From: Camarhynchus parvulus
Lineage: Eukaryota > Chordata > Aves > Passeriformes > Thraupidae
Direction of reading: 5' to 3'
NCBI RefSeq assembly: GCF_901933205.1
Contig: NC_044590.1
Span: forward strand, 7,641,501 to 7,705,500
DNA: 64,000 nucleotides
Positions within the stretch are counted from its first letter, which is position 1, and every line of letters begins with the position of its first letter. The notes below the pieces were generated by a model that ran no database searches, was not told where the DNA came from, and saw nothing but the letters and a program-made list of their open reading frames with translations. Shown here piece after piece: positions 13,701 to 28,700 of this stretch. A program made the translations under genes and the position numbers.

Positions 13701-16700
13701 CTACAGAAATAATTAAAGAAATTGAGAGGAGAACAAGATATTTTCATGAACTAAAAACTCTGAGAAAAGTGCTAAGATAGGCATCAGGTGTTGGAGACAA
13801 TGCTCTCATGGACTTTGCTCCTGGGTTTCCCATGGCAATCAGGATAATCACCAAGTTATCACCTCTGAACCTTTCTGAACAGATTCCACTGAAGCAAACA
13901 AGGGGGTAACACTAAGAAGGGGCTCAATGACCTCATTCTGTTTCAAGTCCAAAGCAGGGTGCAGATTATTACAACTGTTCCTCCTCAAAACAGCTGGCTT
14001 CAGAAACTCCTCCCCCCCCTCCCACCCTCAACTATTCCCCTACCATCACTGCTATGGGCTGAAAAGCAGGGCTATAAACCAAATCACTAAAATAAGCCAA
14101 GCTAAAAGAAATAAAAAGGAGAACTACAAGAGCAGAAACTTCTTATGCCAGCTGCACTACTAAAGATAAAGCACTCAGTCATTCCTTGTGTAAGCAGCTT
14201 TTCACTCCTTGTAATGCAAGACTTATACCAGGATACTCTGTCCATCAGACTCAGATCTCACTCTTGTCAGTGTAGGCTGAACCTGTAAAATCTCACCAAG
14301 TTTCATTTTTCCACGGGGCAGGGAGAAAGGTGAGGATCTGTATACCAGAGTTTTGGGGTACCATGTCCTCTACTGCAAGGGAAAGGTCAAAAGCCCCCCA
14401 GTGACAGAACACCATTTCTAAAGTGTTCATACAATCCACCTCAGTGATTCATGTGCCACAACAAGGAACACTAAAGTGTCCCATAAATCCTGTCACAGCC
14501 AGACAGTGCCATGATGTGGCAGACAGAATGATGACTTTTGCCTATTTATGTGAGGGGAAAACACTTGAGCCACTTCAGATCTCAGGAGACCATGTCCCAC
14601 TGACCATCTGATGATGCACAAAATAAAGCAAACCATAATTCTCCAAAAGTGTTCCAAGCTAGGAATTAACTTGAATATCATATTTTATATATCTGTTGTG
14701 ATCAATACGTTGCACCCATGAGATCCTTCTGCTAAATCCTATTATTAGTTCTAATAGAAGGTAAAGAATTGAGGTCCATTTATTTTGGATACAGGAGGAG
14801 AATGTGACATTCCTTAGTTCTACTTCTCTTATGCATTTAGTAGACACAAATGGGTTAATATTATTAATTTAAAAGCTTCCACAAAAGGATCTTCACACTC
14901 AAATTCCCTCCACTCTTGCTTTGTGCTGGCTGTTTGCTACAGATGTTAACGTTTGCAGGCTGCTCCAGGGTGTTCCTGGATAAAGGGCACATACCCTTGC
15001 TCTGCATGTGGTATTTTAGGGCTCTGTACAAGCAGCTCTGACACACTACAAAGCTTCAACTGAAAAAATCCAATCTGGTTTTTGAGTTCTAAAGCCCCCA
15101 CACCAACACCAAAATGTAAAGAATAAATAATTTCTCGCCCTGTCCTGAGGAGGAAGGACAGAGCACAGAAGGAAAGCAGGAAAGACTAAATGCTGTTTTC
15201 CTCCAGGCCACCGCTCAGTGGTGCCGCTGCCACTGCCCATATGGAGCCTGAGTGCCAGCAGCAAAAGCAGCTCCATTCATCACTCACTCCCGTGCCTCTT
15301 TGAGCAGCAGCGGTGCCCTGATGCCCTCGGAATGTTTGGCAGTGCCCGGAGAAGCAGCCTTGGCAGCGGGCAGGCAGCTGTTTGTCGGGGCCTGGCGGGG
15401 GGCTGCTGCCCGTGGCACGCAGAGCGCGGCGCGCGCGACGGCAGCTGCAGCCATTGCTCTCCATCAGTGCTACTCAATCTCACACCCTCCCCAGCACTGA
15501 TACAGATAATCTTGTGGGAAGCTGGCCAAGCTGGCTAACAGCTCTGCAAGCTGCTTCCTGACTCCAGCCGCTCGTTCCCTTTCAAAAGGTCTGTTCCAGC
15601 CTCAGTTCCAAGAAAGTGCTGTGCGGTACCAAGGCTCGTGTCACTCAAACGTTCACTGCTGGTGTGCAGAGAGCACACAGCCCTTTGGCTGCTCCTCAGC
15701 CAACTCATCAACACAGACACTTCCTCATTGCTGATCACAACTCTGCAGACCAGGGTAGGAGGCCTCACACATTATCATGTAATTGTCTCTCTGCTTTTCA
15801 CCTGCTCTCCATCTGCCAAACCAAGCAGGACTGCAGCCAGGCAAAAGTGAAGGCAAATTGAAGCACAGACAGACTTAGGTACTTCTAGTAAAATTCACTC
15901 TAAGAGACAGCCAGAAGCACTTGTAGAGAAATTCTTGGCCCACTTTGTCTAAGGTTACCTGGAACTTGGAAGGTGAGGCAACAGGAATTAAGAGGAACAG
16001 CACAGGTATGAGAACAGTGACTGGCTGAGCCAGAAGTCCTGTACAGATGACATGGCCGTGCAGAGGTGTTACAGACATGACCTGGTAAAACTTAAGCAAT
16101 ACATACGTGTTTCTCCCCATCAATCTTCTTATCAGCTGCCTGCATTGCATCCAGGTACTTAAAATACAGTTCCATCAGCCTATCAACCTGCAATGGCAGA
16201 AGAGAGAGACATAAGCAAGAAAAAAGAGCAACGCAATCATCTTTAATCCTTCCTGTAATTTTGTTTTCCTCTCAGCTTCAGCCTTCACAAAGCAACAGGC
16301 AGCTCTGTCCCTCCTGGGAAGGAACATGTTACAGAAGGAGGGTACAAGTGCTGGTTGGATGAGCACGCTGGGGCTGCAGGCTTTGGATGTCATCCTATAT
16401 GGGAACACGGCCCCATCAGTGCCAGATAAATGGCAGCAAACAGACACGTGTCCCCAGCTCACTCTCTGTGCTGTGATCCTCCAGGCTCCTGGTTTCCCCA
16501 GTAGACTTGTCTATCTGTGCTGGATGTTCCAGTTCTCCCACTCTCCTCTGAATTGTGTTAGGGCAGCTGAAATCCTGTCTAGTAATTATCTACAATTGGT
16601 AGAACAGGTTATGAAAAACACCTTTAAAACACACTAATGAGGAATACTAAGGAACCAGTATTTTCCCAGTGGCAGAATTTACAATTCCCTTGGGATCCCT

Positions 16701-19700
16701 TGTTTGCAAAAGCTATTTCTTTTCTGCAAAGCTTTGATCTATCCACCACCATATAAATATTTTGGGAAGAATTTCCCAGAGCAAACACCACTAAAATGAA
16801 ACATTCTAGGAGAAGAGTGGAGAACATTAAATGCGTACCATAGAAACTGCTAAACTCTCTGCAAAAGAGCTTCACCAGACACACTGGCACCTTTCCACAC
16901 TGTCCTGATCTCAGAGCCAGCACGATGTAAAACTGCAGATTGTCTTCTAGGGCCAGGTTTCAGCAGAGACACAACCCAGGAGAGAATTGTCACCCCCATA
17001 TGCAAGGGCACCAGAAAACAAGAGCCCAGGGGATGGATGTGGAGGCCATGCACTGAATGTCCAGTTTTTCAGTTTGTAGATACAATGTGAATGAGAGAAC
17101 AAAGGTCTGTGACAGCAGAAGTCTCTGCAGGCAGGTACAAGGATGGTAACTCAGCGAGCTCACCAGGCACCCTGGGCAAGAACCCTCCCAACCTGGCAGC
17201 CCAGAGACTGAGACACTTTCAGCACTCACCTTCTCACTGTCATTCTCTGTGAATTTATTCAGTAACCGTGTCCTCTGCTGCCCTCTCAGGTTTCGCAGAA
17301 GGGAAGCCAGGATGGAACAGACATGTTCTAGAAATACAAAATGAAAATTGCAGGCTGAGATCAGGAAGAGGAGCTTATTTCCCTCTGTAACAAGCCATTA
17401 AATTCACTATTAACACTCCAGCATGTAGCTGTTGATAAGCAGAACCCTGGTTCCTTCCCATCACAGTGAGAGGAGACAGAGTAGCTCCTTGCAGGGAGCA
17501 GAGACAGCTCCTCATTCCAGCCCCTCCAGTGAGGTCTCCTCCTCCTCTGCCTCAGGGACCTAAAGCACCTTACATAGAGCACAAGTTTCACTCTGGTTTT
17601 CTCCTCTTTTGTGCCTAAAGGAGCCCTGGCCAAAACCAGCATCCAAATGACCCTCAAGTCACCAAAGCAGGGACAGCTACTGAAACAAGAGAGCTGGAGA
17701 AAGGGAATAAGTGCACTCCTGCAGAGACTGAAGAGGTATGAGCTAGTGGAAAAATTCTCAAACCAACCACTTTCATTTAAAGGAAGTCCCATCAATGAAT
17801 ATAAATGGTCTACAACAAACCAGAAGCGACCAAATAAACATGTTTACAGTCTTCTCAATTGCACTTGGGGGTCATATTTTTCAGCACAAACCAAGGAGAC
17901 AAATAAAATTCAAGGCTGCAAGCCCACAGGAGACACCTGCGTCAATGTCTCACCACTCTGAGAGGTGACTGAGCCACTCTCCCCAAGCCCAAGCACAGCA
18001 GTGCAAAGCAAAGGAGAAGGGCTTGAATCTCCTTCCCTTTCCAAACCAGTCAGTACAACTTCCCACCTGCATGACTGCATTAAGCACAGACCTGCTGGTT
18101 TAGCCACCCTAGCTTTTCCAAGATGTGCTCACTGTAATCTTGCTGATTAAGACTGATGAAAATTAATGGCCATAAACAGCTCCTTAGCCATGGTGGTAGG
18201 AAGCAATGAGGCCTCAAGATTTGATATTTTCAGAGGGGGAAACACAGCATGCAGAGGAGAGGGATCACCATCTCATTGCTGTCACACCATGCATTTCCTC
18301 AGCGCTGCCCAGCCCAGAGCCACGAGCAGCCCTGATCGATCAGTCCAGCACAAAGAACCAGTGACACAACCATGTTTGCTGGGAGCTCCTGCTCTCAAAT
18401 ACCTGGGCTCTGGAAGGTGAAGGCACGCAGGCTGCCTGGCCAGGGTGCCCATGCTCCCTGCTGCACGGATTATCTGCATCCTGCACAAGGGCAGCACCAG
18501 GAGAGGCTGCACAGGCACACGAACACCCCCCCTTTTCATTAGCTGCTTATAAATGGAGCTTCCTTTTCGAAACAGATTTCTGCCTGAGGTGGTGTCAATT
18601 TTTCATGTTCCAAGGAGATTGGGAGCGTGGCTGGCAGGAGGAGCAGGCAGATAACAGGTTTATCGGGTGGCCGCACCGTGTGGCTGCTCCGTCATTCCGA
18701 CAGCCCCACGGGGCTGAACGATGGCTCCGGGGTGGCAGAGCACGCTCCCACTGCACACAAACTGCTACTCCACTAAAAGCTACACCAAATTAACTGTTGA
18801 CATTAAAAGCACTGTAAAAACCTTCAAGTTCTGGCAAGTTTTCATTTTCTTAAGGAGAAAGAAATTCAACAAAATGAAGGAATTTTTTCCCCATATATGC
18901 CAACATATGCTCTGCTGGTTTAGGAAGAAGTCAGCATTCTGTATGTCACACTATTTTTTCCCCCAACCTTCTTTTTTTGGAAGTGTTGATGCAGCATTTT
19001 AGTAGCAGTATTCTCACCAATGATCTATCTTCATTGCTTTTTTCCAATATTCCTTTACTAGGAAATGTATTTTAGCTATCATTTTTGCTTTGGTGGTTGT
19101 ATGCAGATATTTATCCATTTTATCAATAAAATCTTTAAAACTACTGACAAGTCTAAAGGAGCTGACACAGAGGTTTTGAGAACAAGGTTATTCTTTCAAC
19201 ATATCACTGCACAAAATCCAGGAAATACTCAGTTGCCTAGTCAAAATGTTCAAAGAAATATTTTACAGAAATATTTCTGAACTATCTAAACTGGTTTTTT
19301 ATCAGCTTCCTGAAAAATAACACACTAGTGTGTTTTATGTCACACCCCAAAATCAAGGTTATGCCTGATAACACAAGCCCTGGCCCAATAAATACCAACA
19401 TCCACAGGCAAGGACACAGGCCAAAATGAGGGCAAAGCTTGATGGAATGAGAGGCTGAGTCCGTGATTCAGTGGATTAAAGTGTTTGCACAGCCATGGGA
19501 GGGAGAAACACGAACCTTGGGGTGCAGGCTCCCACAGATGGGGTCGCACCATTTTACCATGGACTGACCCAACCTCTATCTCATATGGGCAACGTTTTAA
19601 AAGCTGTAATCACAATATTTACTCAGGGTTGGATCTCCTTTGGGAAATGGTGAGTAGCTGATGCTGTTTTGAGTCCCCAGAACACAGAACCTGCAGCTGC

Positions 19701-22700
19701 CTGGCTTTGATCTCAGTGCAGACAGAGGCCATGAGCTGTGCATTGCCCCAGGGTGAAGCCACAGGCAGCCTCCCTGCTAGAGAATATTCTGGGAGCTTCT
19801 CCATAGGAGTGTAACACTCAGCCAAAGTCCACATCCCCTGCACAAAAGGCATCACTTCCAGGGAGGGCACAGACAAGGCCAGAGGCAGAGGCTGCAGAGG
19901 CTCTATTTCAAGGAATGACTAAACATGATTCCTTTGAGAAGCAAACACCAAATCAAGCTCTGCTGAAGCACCACAAAGGTGCCTCCACAGAAATAACAGG
20001 TACCAGCAGCTACTATGCATCAAGAACAACTTTTTTCATGCAAACATCCCAAAAATCCCCCAAATTCACGGATGTGGGAAGATGGGAGGCTTCTCTCTCA
20101 CCAGCCAGCAGCACTGCTGCTGCCCCATGGCTGGCTCGCTTGCAAGCCCTGCCACTCCCCACGATCCCAATCCTGCAGGGCACCATCCCTGGCTCTAGGA
20201 GGTCATATTCCATGTGCTTCCTGCAGCAGCACCAGGGTCCTGCTTGGCCCAGCATCACCTCAAGCTCTTGGGAGCCTTTCTCTCTCCAGACAGGCACAGA
20301 GACTTCAGCATGCAAGCAGTGTTTAAAACACCCTAATTAGATCGATCTTGACTTCAGCTCGGCGTGTTGGAATACAGATTAATCTATTCCATGGCTGGCA
20401 CTGGCAGCTGCAACAGCAGGAGGTCCTGTCAAATCAAGCTGTAACACTACACTCCTCTGCCTTTATTATCCCCATCCCCTGCTTTTTTTTTTCTTTTTAC
20501 ATCTCATTATAATGGACATCTGCCTGGCAGGGGAGGAAGCTCAACAGCGAGGAAGAGGAGGCAAGCATCATCCTGCAGGAAGGGGACAGTGGGCAGTTCT
20601 GGATGCCAGGGACAGCAGCCCATTGGAGGCCAAGCAGATGATCTGGTGAACCCAGTAGAACACATTTAAGAACCTTCGGTCTTGTAAAGAACACTTAAGA
20701 TAAATTGTAGTTTCTAATTAGAAGCAGGAAAATACTAGAAAAAAGCAAGCCAGCTCTTTGAGATACTTCTACCCCTCCTAGGCACACAACTCTGTGGGTT
20801 CAAGGCTGCTTTAGTGAAACCTGGATGAAGCCACTGGTCCATGGCAGCATTACAGGTGGCACTGGGACATGCCATTCCAGTGGTGTAGCATCTGATAACC
20901 TGACTTGTTGCCACGCACATTAATAATTTACATTTCAGAAGAGTAACCCACTCGAGTATCACTGCATTTTGCCAAGAAAAATCTTATCTTAAAATACTGA
21001 AAACAAGCAAGAAACACTAATTTTATGGAGGGGTGAAGGGGCGCCTGGGAGGGTTGGAAAAGCTCCACATGCAACAGCCCTGGTGAGCTAGATCCAGTCA
21101 TCAAGCTGAATGTAAAACAAAATTCTTTCTATTGACTGAGAAAGTTTATTTTTCTGATGTTCTTGCAACAGAGCACGCTCACTTTAATTGAGATAAATTT
21201 AACTCTGTTCTCAGCATCATGGCTCACTCAAATCACAGGTTCCTGTCGGAGGGTGATGGTGAAATAACAAATAGGCATAATAAAGTTCTGCTTAAACAGA
21301 CTGATGCCTTCCCTGGGTGCTCACTCCTCAAGACCACCAAAAGAAAAACATTTTCTGCTGGCTGGCAGAGGGTGCTCAGTTAATACCAATAATTCCTTAT
21401 CAGGCCATGTTTCTGCTGCTGCCTTTTCACTTCCCCACGCCCAGGGAACCTGGCTCTGAGGCAGACATTCATTCCAAGGGCTCTGCTGCTTTTAGTGCAT
21501 GTCAAAAAGGACTAAGAGTATATTTACTAAGAAATGGGTTTTGTTGTTGTTTTTAAAGGGAGGGTGTAGCTGAGGATCTCCAAAAGAGGCTTTGTTACTG
21601 ATAGAGGGCAAACAAGCAGAACACCCCAGCGATAGGAATTCTCCTTTGGAAACTGGCTGAACTAATTCTCAGGTTATCAAATTAAGCATTCCTAAGTAAA
21701 ACCGACATCTAAGACAAGAGAAGGCTTTTAAATGAAGATGAATTGGACAAACATCCTTTTATAGTTCATTACACTCCAAGTGGGCAAAACTCAGCTGCAA
21801 ATAACCATCCTGAGAAAGAGCAGGAGGATATACAGCCTGTCGAGCCAGCTATGATTGCTTCACTACAGACTCTCTAATTCAGGAGGAATTTGTGTTTTCT
21901 CCATTTTTAGCTCACTGAGACTGTTCAAGAATTTTAAACCAGCATCCAATGCTGTGACTCGACTGTGCTGAGAGCTGCTGCACCCTCATGGACAGGGGGA
22001 CACCCCAACTCTCAGCTCTGCAGCAGGAAGGTTTTTGGAATGTAGATGCTTATATAGCAACCTCCACTTTTCAAAAGCCACAACACACAACTGTTATTTA
22101 AAATCTTACCCTCTATTTATGCCAAGAACCACCCAGAGGCAGATTTCTGTGCACTCCCTGCATTCACAGACATTAAAGGGACACTGCTGTTCAACCAGCT
22201 CACAATACACAACTATAACACCTCCTACACAGCCAGGCTGGTTCTCTTTGTTGCAGTCCAACCCACTGGGCACTCACACGAGTACTGCAAATCCACAGAC
22301 ACAGGAAAACTCTAAGCCATTTCTGTCTTCAGCTGCAAAATATCTCTGCTTTGAGTTGCTTCACTGCCTCAGAAAAAGGGAAATTGCTTCCAATGAGTTT
22401 TTTCTCCCAAATCTAATATCCTAATATAATGATCTGTACAAACACAGGCAAAATTCAAGTGTAGATAATGTGCACTCAGTTAGACACCACAGGCCCAATC
22501 TTCAGGCTCAGATCATCCATAAAGATGGTTAAGAAATTTTCCCTTTCTTTTTTCCTAATTATATAGTGTACATAAAGCATGAATATGTGCAGTTTGGATT
22601 TAAATTGTTCACAGGCTCCCTAGAGTAAAATAATTTTTAAACACTGACAATGTTTAAAATGTAGCTAACCAGCACTGACACCTTTATGCTAGCATTTAGA

Positions 22701-25700
22701 AAGGAAGAAATACATTACAGAGAAGTTACTTTTATCAAATTTAATTTGGATTATAAATTTCTGCAATAAATAAAAGCTCAGCAAGTCACATCGAGATTTT
22801 TTTTCACTGGGGTATTTATTATTTTGTCACATTCAGAACACTGCCTTAGAGACAATAAAACAAACATGGTTTTATAGACTATCTCTTATGTAAATAGCAA
22901 CACTGCTATAAAATAAAGACAAGGGGATATTTTCCTACAAGCATCAAATACATACAGAAGATTTGGTGCTCTGGAGACTGAGCACTGGATGTCCTGGGAG
23001 AGGAGAAGCACCTGGAGCCACAGTGGATGCCCGGATCCACAGCCTGGTGGCACTTAAGCCACTGCACACAAAGGGACAGAGGGACAGGCAGGACAAACCC
23101 TTCAGCAGAGCTGTTTGGTGCCTCACCCAGTGCTGGGGCATTTTAGCAAGGCTGGCCTTTAGGCAGATGTAATTAGGGCCCAGGTTTCAGAGCCCATTGA
23201 GGATTTTGAGTTTTACAGCACAGCCTGGGGTGCCCAGCCCAACACCATCCCAGCAGCAATGCAGGGAGGGCAAGCACAGCCCAGCTCCTCAGAGCTGCTT
23301 TAAATAAATACTGGTGCCACTGCTGCAAAGCCATTCCAAAGAATCCTTTAAAGAAATCTCTTCCTTCATTTGGCATCCACATGAAAGCTCTCCTAATACA
23401 ATGTTGTCCTAATTAATTTTTTTAAAACAGATTGAACGCAGGATAAAGTTTTTATGAGAAAAGATCCAGACTGAACACGAGAGTTCTTTTTGATCAATAA
23501 ACAAAGAGATAAGCAAAAAGCAGCATGTTCCTAGGACCAGAACAGCACAGAGGGAACGAGTTCCATCATGCCACACCTGCACCATTTCCCTTAAAGCCAG
23601 AGGCACCCAGGAGCCTGTGCCAGGTTCCCCCCAGGAGCAACTACTGCATGGTTGGGGCAACACTGAGCAGAGTAAAGCACACACTGTGCTGCTCACACCG
23701 TGTCAGGACAATGGTGTGACAGGCCCCAGGGAACCCTGCTGAACATCTCTATTACCTCCTGTCGTTAGAAATTCTCTAACTCACCTGCCCAGTGATGCAA
23801 AACAAAGAAAATTGGACTTACTACCACAGCCTTTTAGGGAGAGTTTATTTTAATAGAACTGATTTCTGGACTCATCTTAATGTTCTCCATTTCTTCAGCA
23901 TGATAATGAGACGGAGATGTGATACAAAGCCTGTTTGCCTGGATCACTTCATTCTCCTGAGGCCAGATTGCCTTTTCATGCTATCACAGAAATAGTCAGG
24001 AACTGACCCTGTCAGGGCTTTCCAGACTAATCCTCACAGCAGCCAGGACTGCCCACAGGTATCAACTGCAGTCTCCAGAAGAAGCAGATGAGACAGAGAT
24101 TAGCTCACTTTCCAAAACTGAAAAATTAAGTCAATGGCATGAGCCACAGACTCAGACCTCTACTCAGAACCTCCCATTCCTGCTGAAGCTTTCTCTCAGT
24201 AAAAATTAAACAAACCTCATTTTCACACTGCAAATGAAAATTTCTAAACTTCCCCTAAATCCATTGAAGCATAACTGTGTATTTTATTACATAAACCTGC
24301 AATTTTATTACATAACCTACAGAAACCAAGCCTAGCTCTGCAAGTCCATTGAATAAACCCCAGACCACAATTGCCCCCTCACCATTATCTATCCAAGACA
24401 AGCAACACAAGGGAGATAAAGCGACCAGAACTGTCAGCAGATGTGTGACAGATGAGCCCCTGCTCTCCACCTATACAAGGAAAGCAGCCACTGCCACACA
24501 TGTCCAGCCATGCCACTGCCCATTGATTGTCTTTAGGGTGGAGAACAAGCAGCTATCCCCAGCTCAGCAGCTCTGCCAGAGAAAGGAGCTGCTCAGTCCC
24601 AGCCAGGGCCTCAGAGAACTCTACAGGGACAGCACCTCCTTCCTGGCCTTGGGAGAACACCTGAGTCCCACCTGAGCTGCCAGGACAGTTCCAAAGCAGG
24701 GGATTTGGGTTTGAAGCTCCCATGTTTTTGCTATTTCCTTCCACTTTCCCTTGGCTTGCTGCAAGAGTTCAGGATGGATCCTAGGCATATGTGAGAGCCA
24801 CTCACACCTCTTCATCTTTTGACAATATTCACCCTCTGTAGAACTGAGCTGAGCAATGAACTGGCACAAAACCTTAAGCATCACTGGCAGTATTTAAAAT
24901 TTCTTCCATAGTCTATTTTGTTTCCCAACAAAATGGGAAAGGCAGTGTTACCAGGAGCAGGAGGGACTGACCACTCAGCTCAGTGTAAGGTCCCACAGTA
25001 ATAGTAGCTTTATTCCACAGCAGATCTCTATTAAAGCAGTTTTCCAGGGTAGAGAGTTAAAAATATAAAAAGGAAAAAAAAAGCAACTTCAAAAGCAATG
25101 CAGTTTATTTCTGCAATGCCTGATGTTCATCCAGTCACACTTCAGTGCTCAGAGCCATGAAAACACTGCTTTTGAGGTGACATTTGTAGTTGCCTCATTA
25201 CTCTTTTCAAAAGAGTTTTGCATCAGAGTAAGAGCTTCAAACAACAGACTCTACAGGAGTAAAATAACTTATTAACAGCACATGAAATGGAATTGCCAGG
25301 AGCTGCTGATACCAAAACAAGCAGGACAAGTGTGCCCTCAACATCCAGCTATGACAGGAGCAGCAGGCTGGACACCCAGAGCTGAAAGCTGTGAAGATGG
25401 GTGCTGTGCCCTTCCCTCCTCCCTGCAGGTACCTCTCAGACACTGGCTGTCCATTCTCCATTGCAATAAAGAAGGATCTGGAAGCACACCTACCTTCATG
25501 TTCTTTTTCAGTTGTTCCAACTTTCTTTATCTTTTTGGGTGATTTCATGAAGAGAGGGAAGATGGTTCTCAGCCCAAGGATGTCCACAAACTTGTGACAG
25601 TTGTCTGTGCCCTCTGGTCCAATCATGGCGTGGTCCAGCACTTTCAGGGCACTGCTGCGGGAAATCTTCTTCTCTCTGTGAAAAGAGGCAAATTAAATTG

Positions 25701-28700
25701 TACAGGGACATGAGGAGCTTTGGAGCACCCTGCTCTAAAGAGACAAGGAAAGGAACATGACAAGGACAAGATGAAGAGTCTGAGCACAAGCTCTAAGCAA
25801 GATTTCTCTTCTAGAAGTCAAAACATTGTATTAACAGTAACTCTTTTCAAAACTGTGGCTGAGAATATTGTCTTGGTTATTTCTTTTTTAATGTCTTTTA
25901 TTTCCTTTTATTTTCTGTTTTTATTTCATTTTATGTATTTTATTGTCATGGTTTTATTTTCTTATTTCTTGGCTACTGAAGAAGATATTTTTTCACTCCT
26001 TTACAAACAGTGGCACAAAACAGAAGGGGAGGCTGGGTTGCATACAAAAGGCAAATACAGAAGGGGACGCTGGGTTGGATACAAAAGGCAAATACTATCT
26101 CCAAAAAGATCAGGATTTCAATCTAATAACAGTTTAATTTAATAAAGGAGGAAGTTTGGTGAACACAGCTGGGTCAGTTTTAATGAAATCCCATCACCAG
26201 GAGCCACACAATGGAGGGAGGCTGACAGACTCTGGGCTGTTCTGCTTTAATGCCAGTTCAGAATGTTGATGGTGGTAACTCACACCAGTAACACAGAGAT
26301 GCCCTGAAAATGATCTCCAGCTGCCCCGTACCTCACAAACTAAACCAGAGGAATTTATAATCCATCCAGGGGAAAACTGAAACTGAACTGAAAACCTGGT
26401 CAACAACACAGCCCAGACCAAGTGAGTATCAGTAGGAGCTAACATGAGCTTGGATAACATAAGCCACCAGTGTCCCCAAAGGCCAGCCTAGGAGGACATT
26501 CCCTCCAGGACAGGACAGTCACAAGCCTCACCACCTTTCACCCCAAGCACATGCCAATCTCCTCTGATCCTGCCCAGCTGCAGAATGAGCCACCAGGACC
26601 CCATGTCCATCAGCAGCGGCTCCTCAAAGCCTCCAGAGAGCTGTGGAAAACAGCTTCCCTGCAGAGACCCAACTCCATGAGCCCCTAACAACAGGCAAAC
26701 TAAAATACCTATATATGAACACCCCAGCCTGAAAGAAAGTGACCCTGCCCAGAGCAGCCCCAGGCACTTCTGACCCCGTGGTGGGAGGGCAGAGTGTGGA
26801 GCTGGACCCTGAGTTCCCCCAGCAACCAAGGGCTATGCAGGAGGGTGGTTTGGCACCCCCTCATCCCCACTACAGAGAGCTAAAAATAAAGTATTCCTTA
26901 GGCCAGATGACACCAGAAATGTTTTCAGGGGAAGTAATTGCATATTGATCAGCATTTAGGAAGGCTGTGCAGGGCTGAGCTCTGGAATATTCATTGGTTT
27001 TAAGTTCAGGCTTTTAGAGATCAATAGCTGCTTGCCTGGACTGTCTGGAGTTGATTTTATTTGAAATATTTATTCTGCCAGAGGGCAAGCAGTTTATCTT
27101 AGTCTCATCTGTGCTCATTGAAGGAACTTTTAGCTGAACACTAATTCACAGACAAGCAAACATGAGAATCACCAAATACAGAGGGGCCTCAGTGTTCATG
27201 GAAACTCTGAATTACAACTTTATTTACTGAACATTGTTTTCCTCCTTTTAACACCTTTACATCTGAGACAATTCTTTTGATACATCTATTTTTTTCAGAA
27301 GAGGTGCTGACATTATTTGTACTTTCCACATTAGCAGAACACAGCCTTTAACTTTCCAAAATACCAGTAAAAGCAGAACACTGGATTTCCTGGGAAAGTG
27401 TGCATAAAATGGCTCCATTTAATTAACCAGAAGATTTAGTAAAGAGACAGCTTATGTTTCCAGGGGTCATTAGGAACAGCAGGACAAGAAAATATAAAAA
27501 TATTTTAATAATCATTAAAAAATCTAGCCTGAAATAGCTACAGAAAAGCTTTGGGGAGCCATATGGAATTGTCTGGTTTCACCTTGTTTTCTGTACAGGA
27601 GACAAAAGCTTTTATTGAGGGTCAAGAAAAGTCCCAGCATAGCTGCAGGACAGAACATTCTGTGGCCCAAGTGCTGCAGGTCCCCATGAGCTCCCTGGGC
27701 TCTATTTGTCTCTGTTCATACACATGCTCCTCAGTTCATAGCTGGGAAAGCCACACATCATTTTCCCTGAGCAACAGAGAATGTCCCTGACACATCCCCT
27801 GAGAGCGGCACGGCTGCATCTCCTCAAACCCCACACAGCTCTACAGCCAAAGCAATAACTGCCTGTCAGTGCACCAGGAGCTGACAGGACAAGCCTGTTT
27901 TCCTCCCTTTTGGCTAAACTGCAGTTAGGTTTCTACGGCAAGACTGAGGGAATGAGCACTAAGAAGTACTTTCTGAACTAAAAAGAAAATTTAATTTAAT
28001 TCTAGATACATTTCTAAACTTTCTGCTGGTGGCTGCTACCTTGAAAAACAATCTTGTTTTTGATAAAGATGCAACATACAATAAACAAGCTTCCCTTGGT
28101 GCAGAGATGTAAATTAAATAATTATATGTAGCCCTGCTCTCATTCTACTTCCAAACTTCCTCCTTCACTCCTGCTGTCACCAGCTTCATCCCTCTTGACC
28201 TGCTCTTCTCCCAGACCCTCTGCTCACCTCCCATGTACCTGCTTGGTGAAGCCCCAATTCCTTCAGGGCCAGCTGAAGTCCCAGACCAGAGCACAAGTCC
28301 AGGACATGCACATAAGGCACATCAGCCACACTGGGCTCATTTTCAGGCATTACCACTGACCCCCCATAAACCAGGAGAAGTTCACATGATACAACATTGC
28401 CTTTTGCTGTTGGCCACACATTTTAAGGCTCAGTTCAACAGAATCCATCCTGTTCTCATGACTGTCTGTAGGAATATCATGAGCACATTAAATGCTCATT
28501 GAAAGCTGCTGCAGCTCTCTGCAGGTGTGTGTGCACAACCATCAATAACGGAACGACTTGGCTGGATGGATTGGGCAGCACCAGACACAGAATGCTGTGT
28601 TCCCTACGACAGTAATGGAGATTCAAGCCTGATATCTTTATTCTCACACAGCTTATCTATCTCACATCATGTCAATACACTTTCAACTTTGCCTATTTGT

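Noticed and set aside
25877..25975. T-rich tract as a retroposon tail
   Set aside because: There is no LINE or SINE body next to it and no target-site duplication that I can see; it is a simple pyrimidine-rich stretch of the intron.
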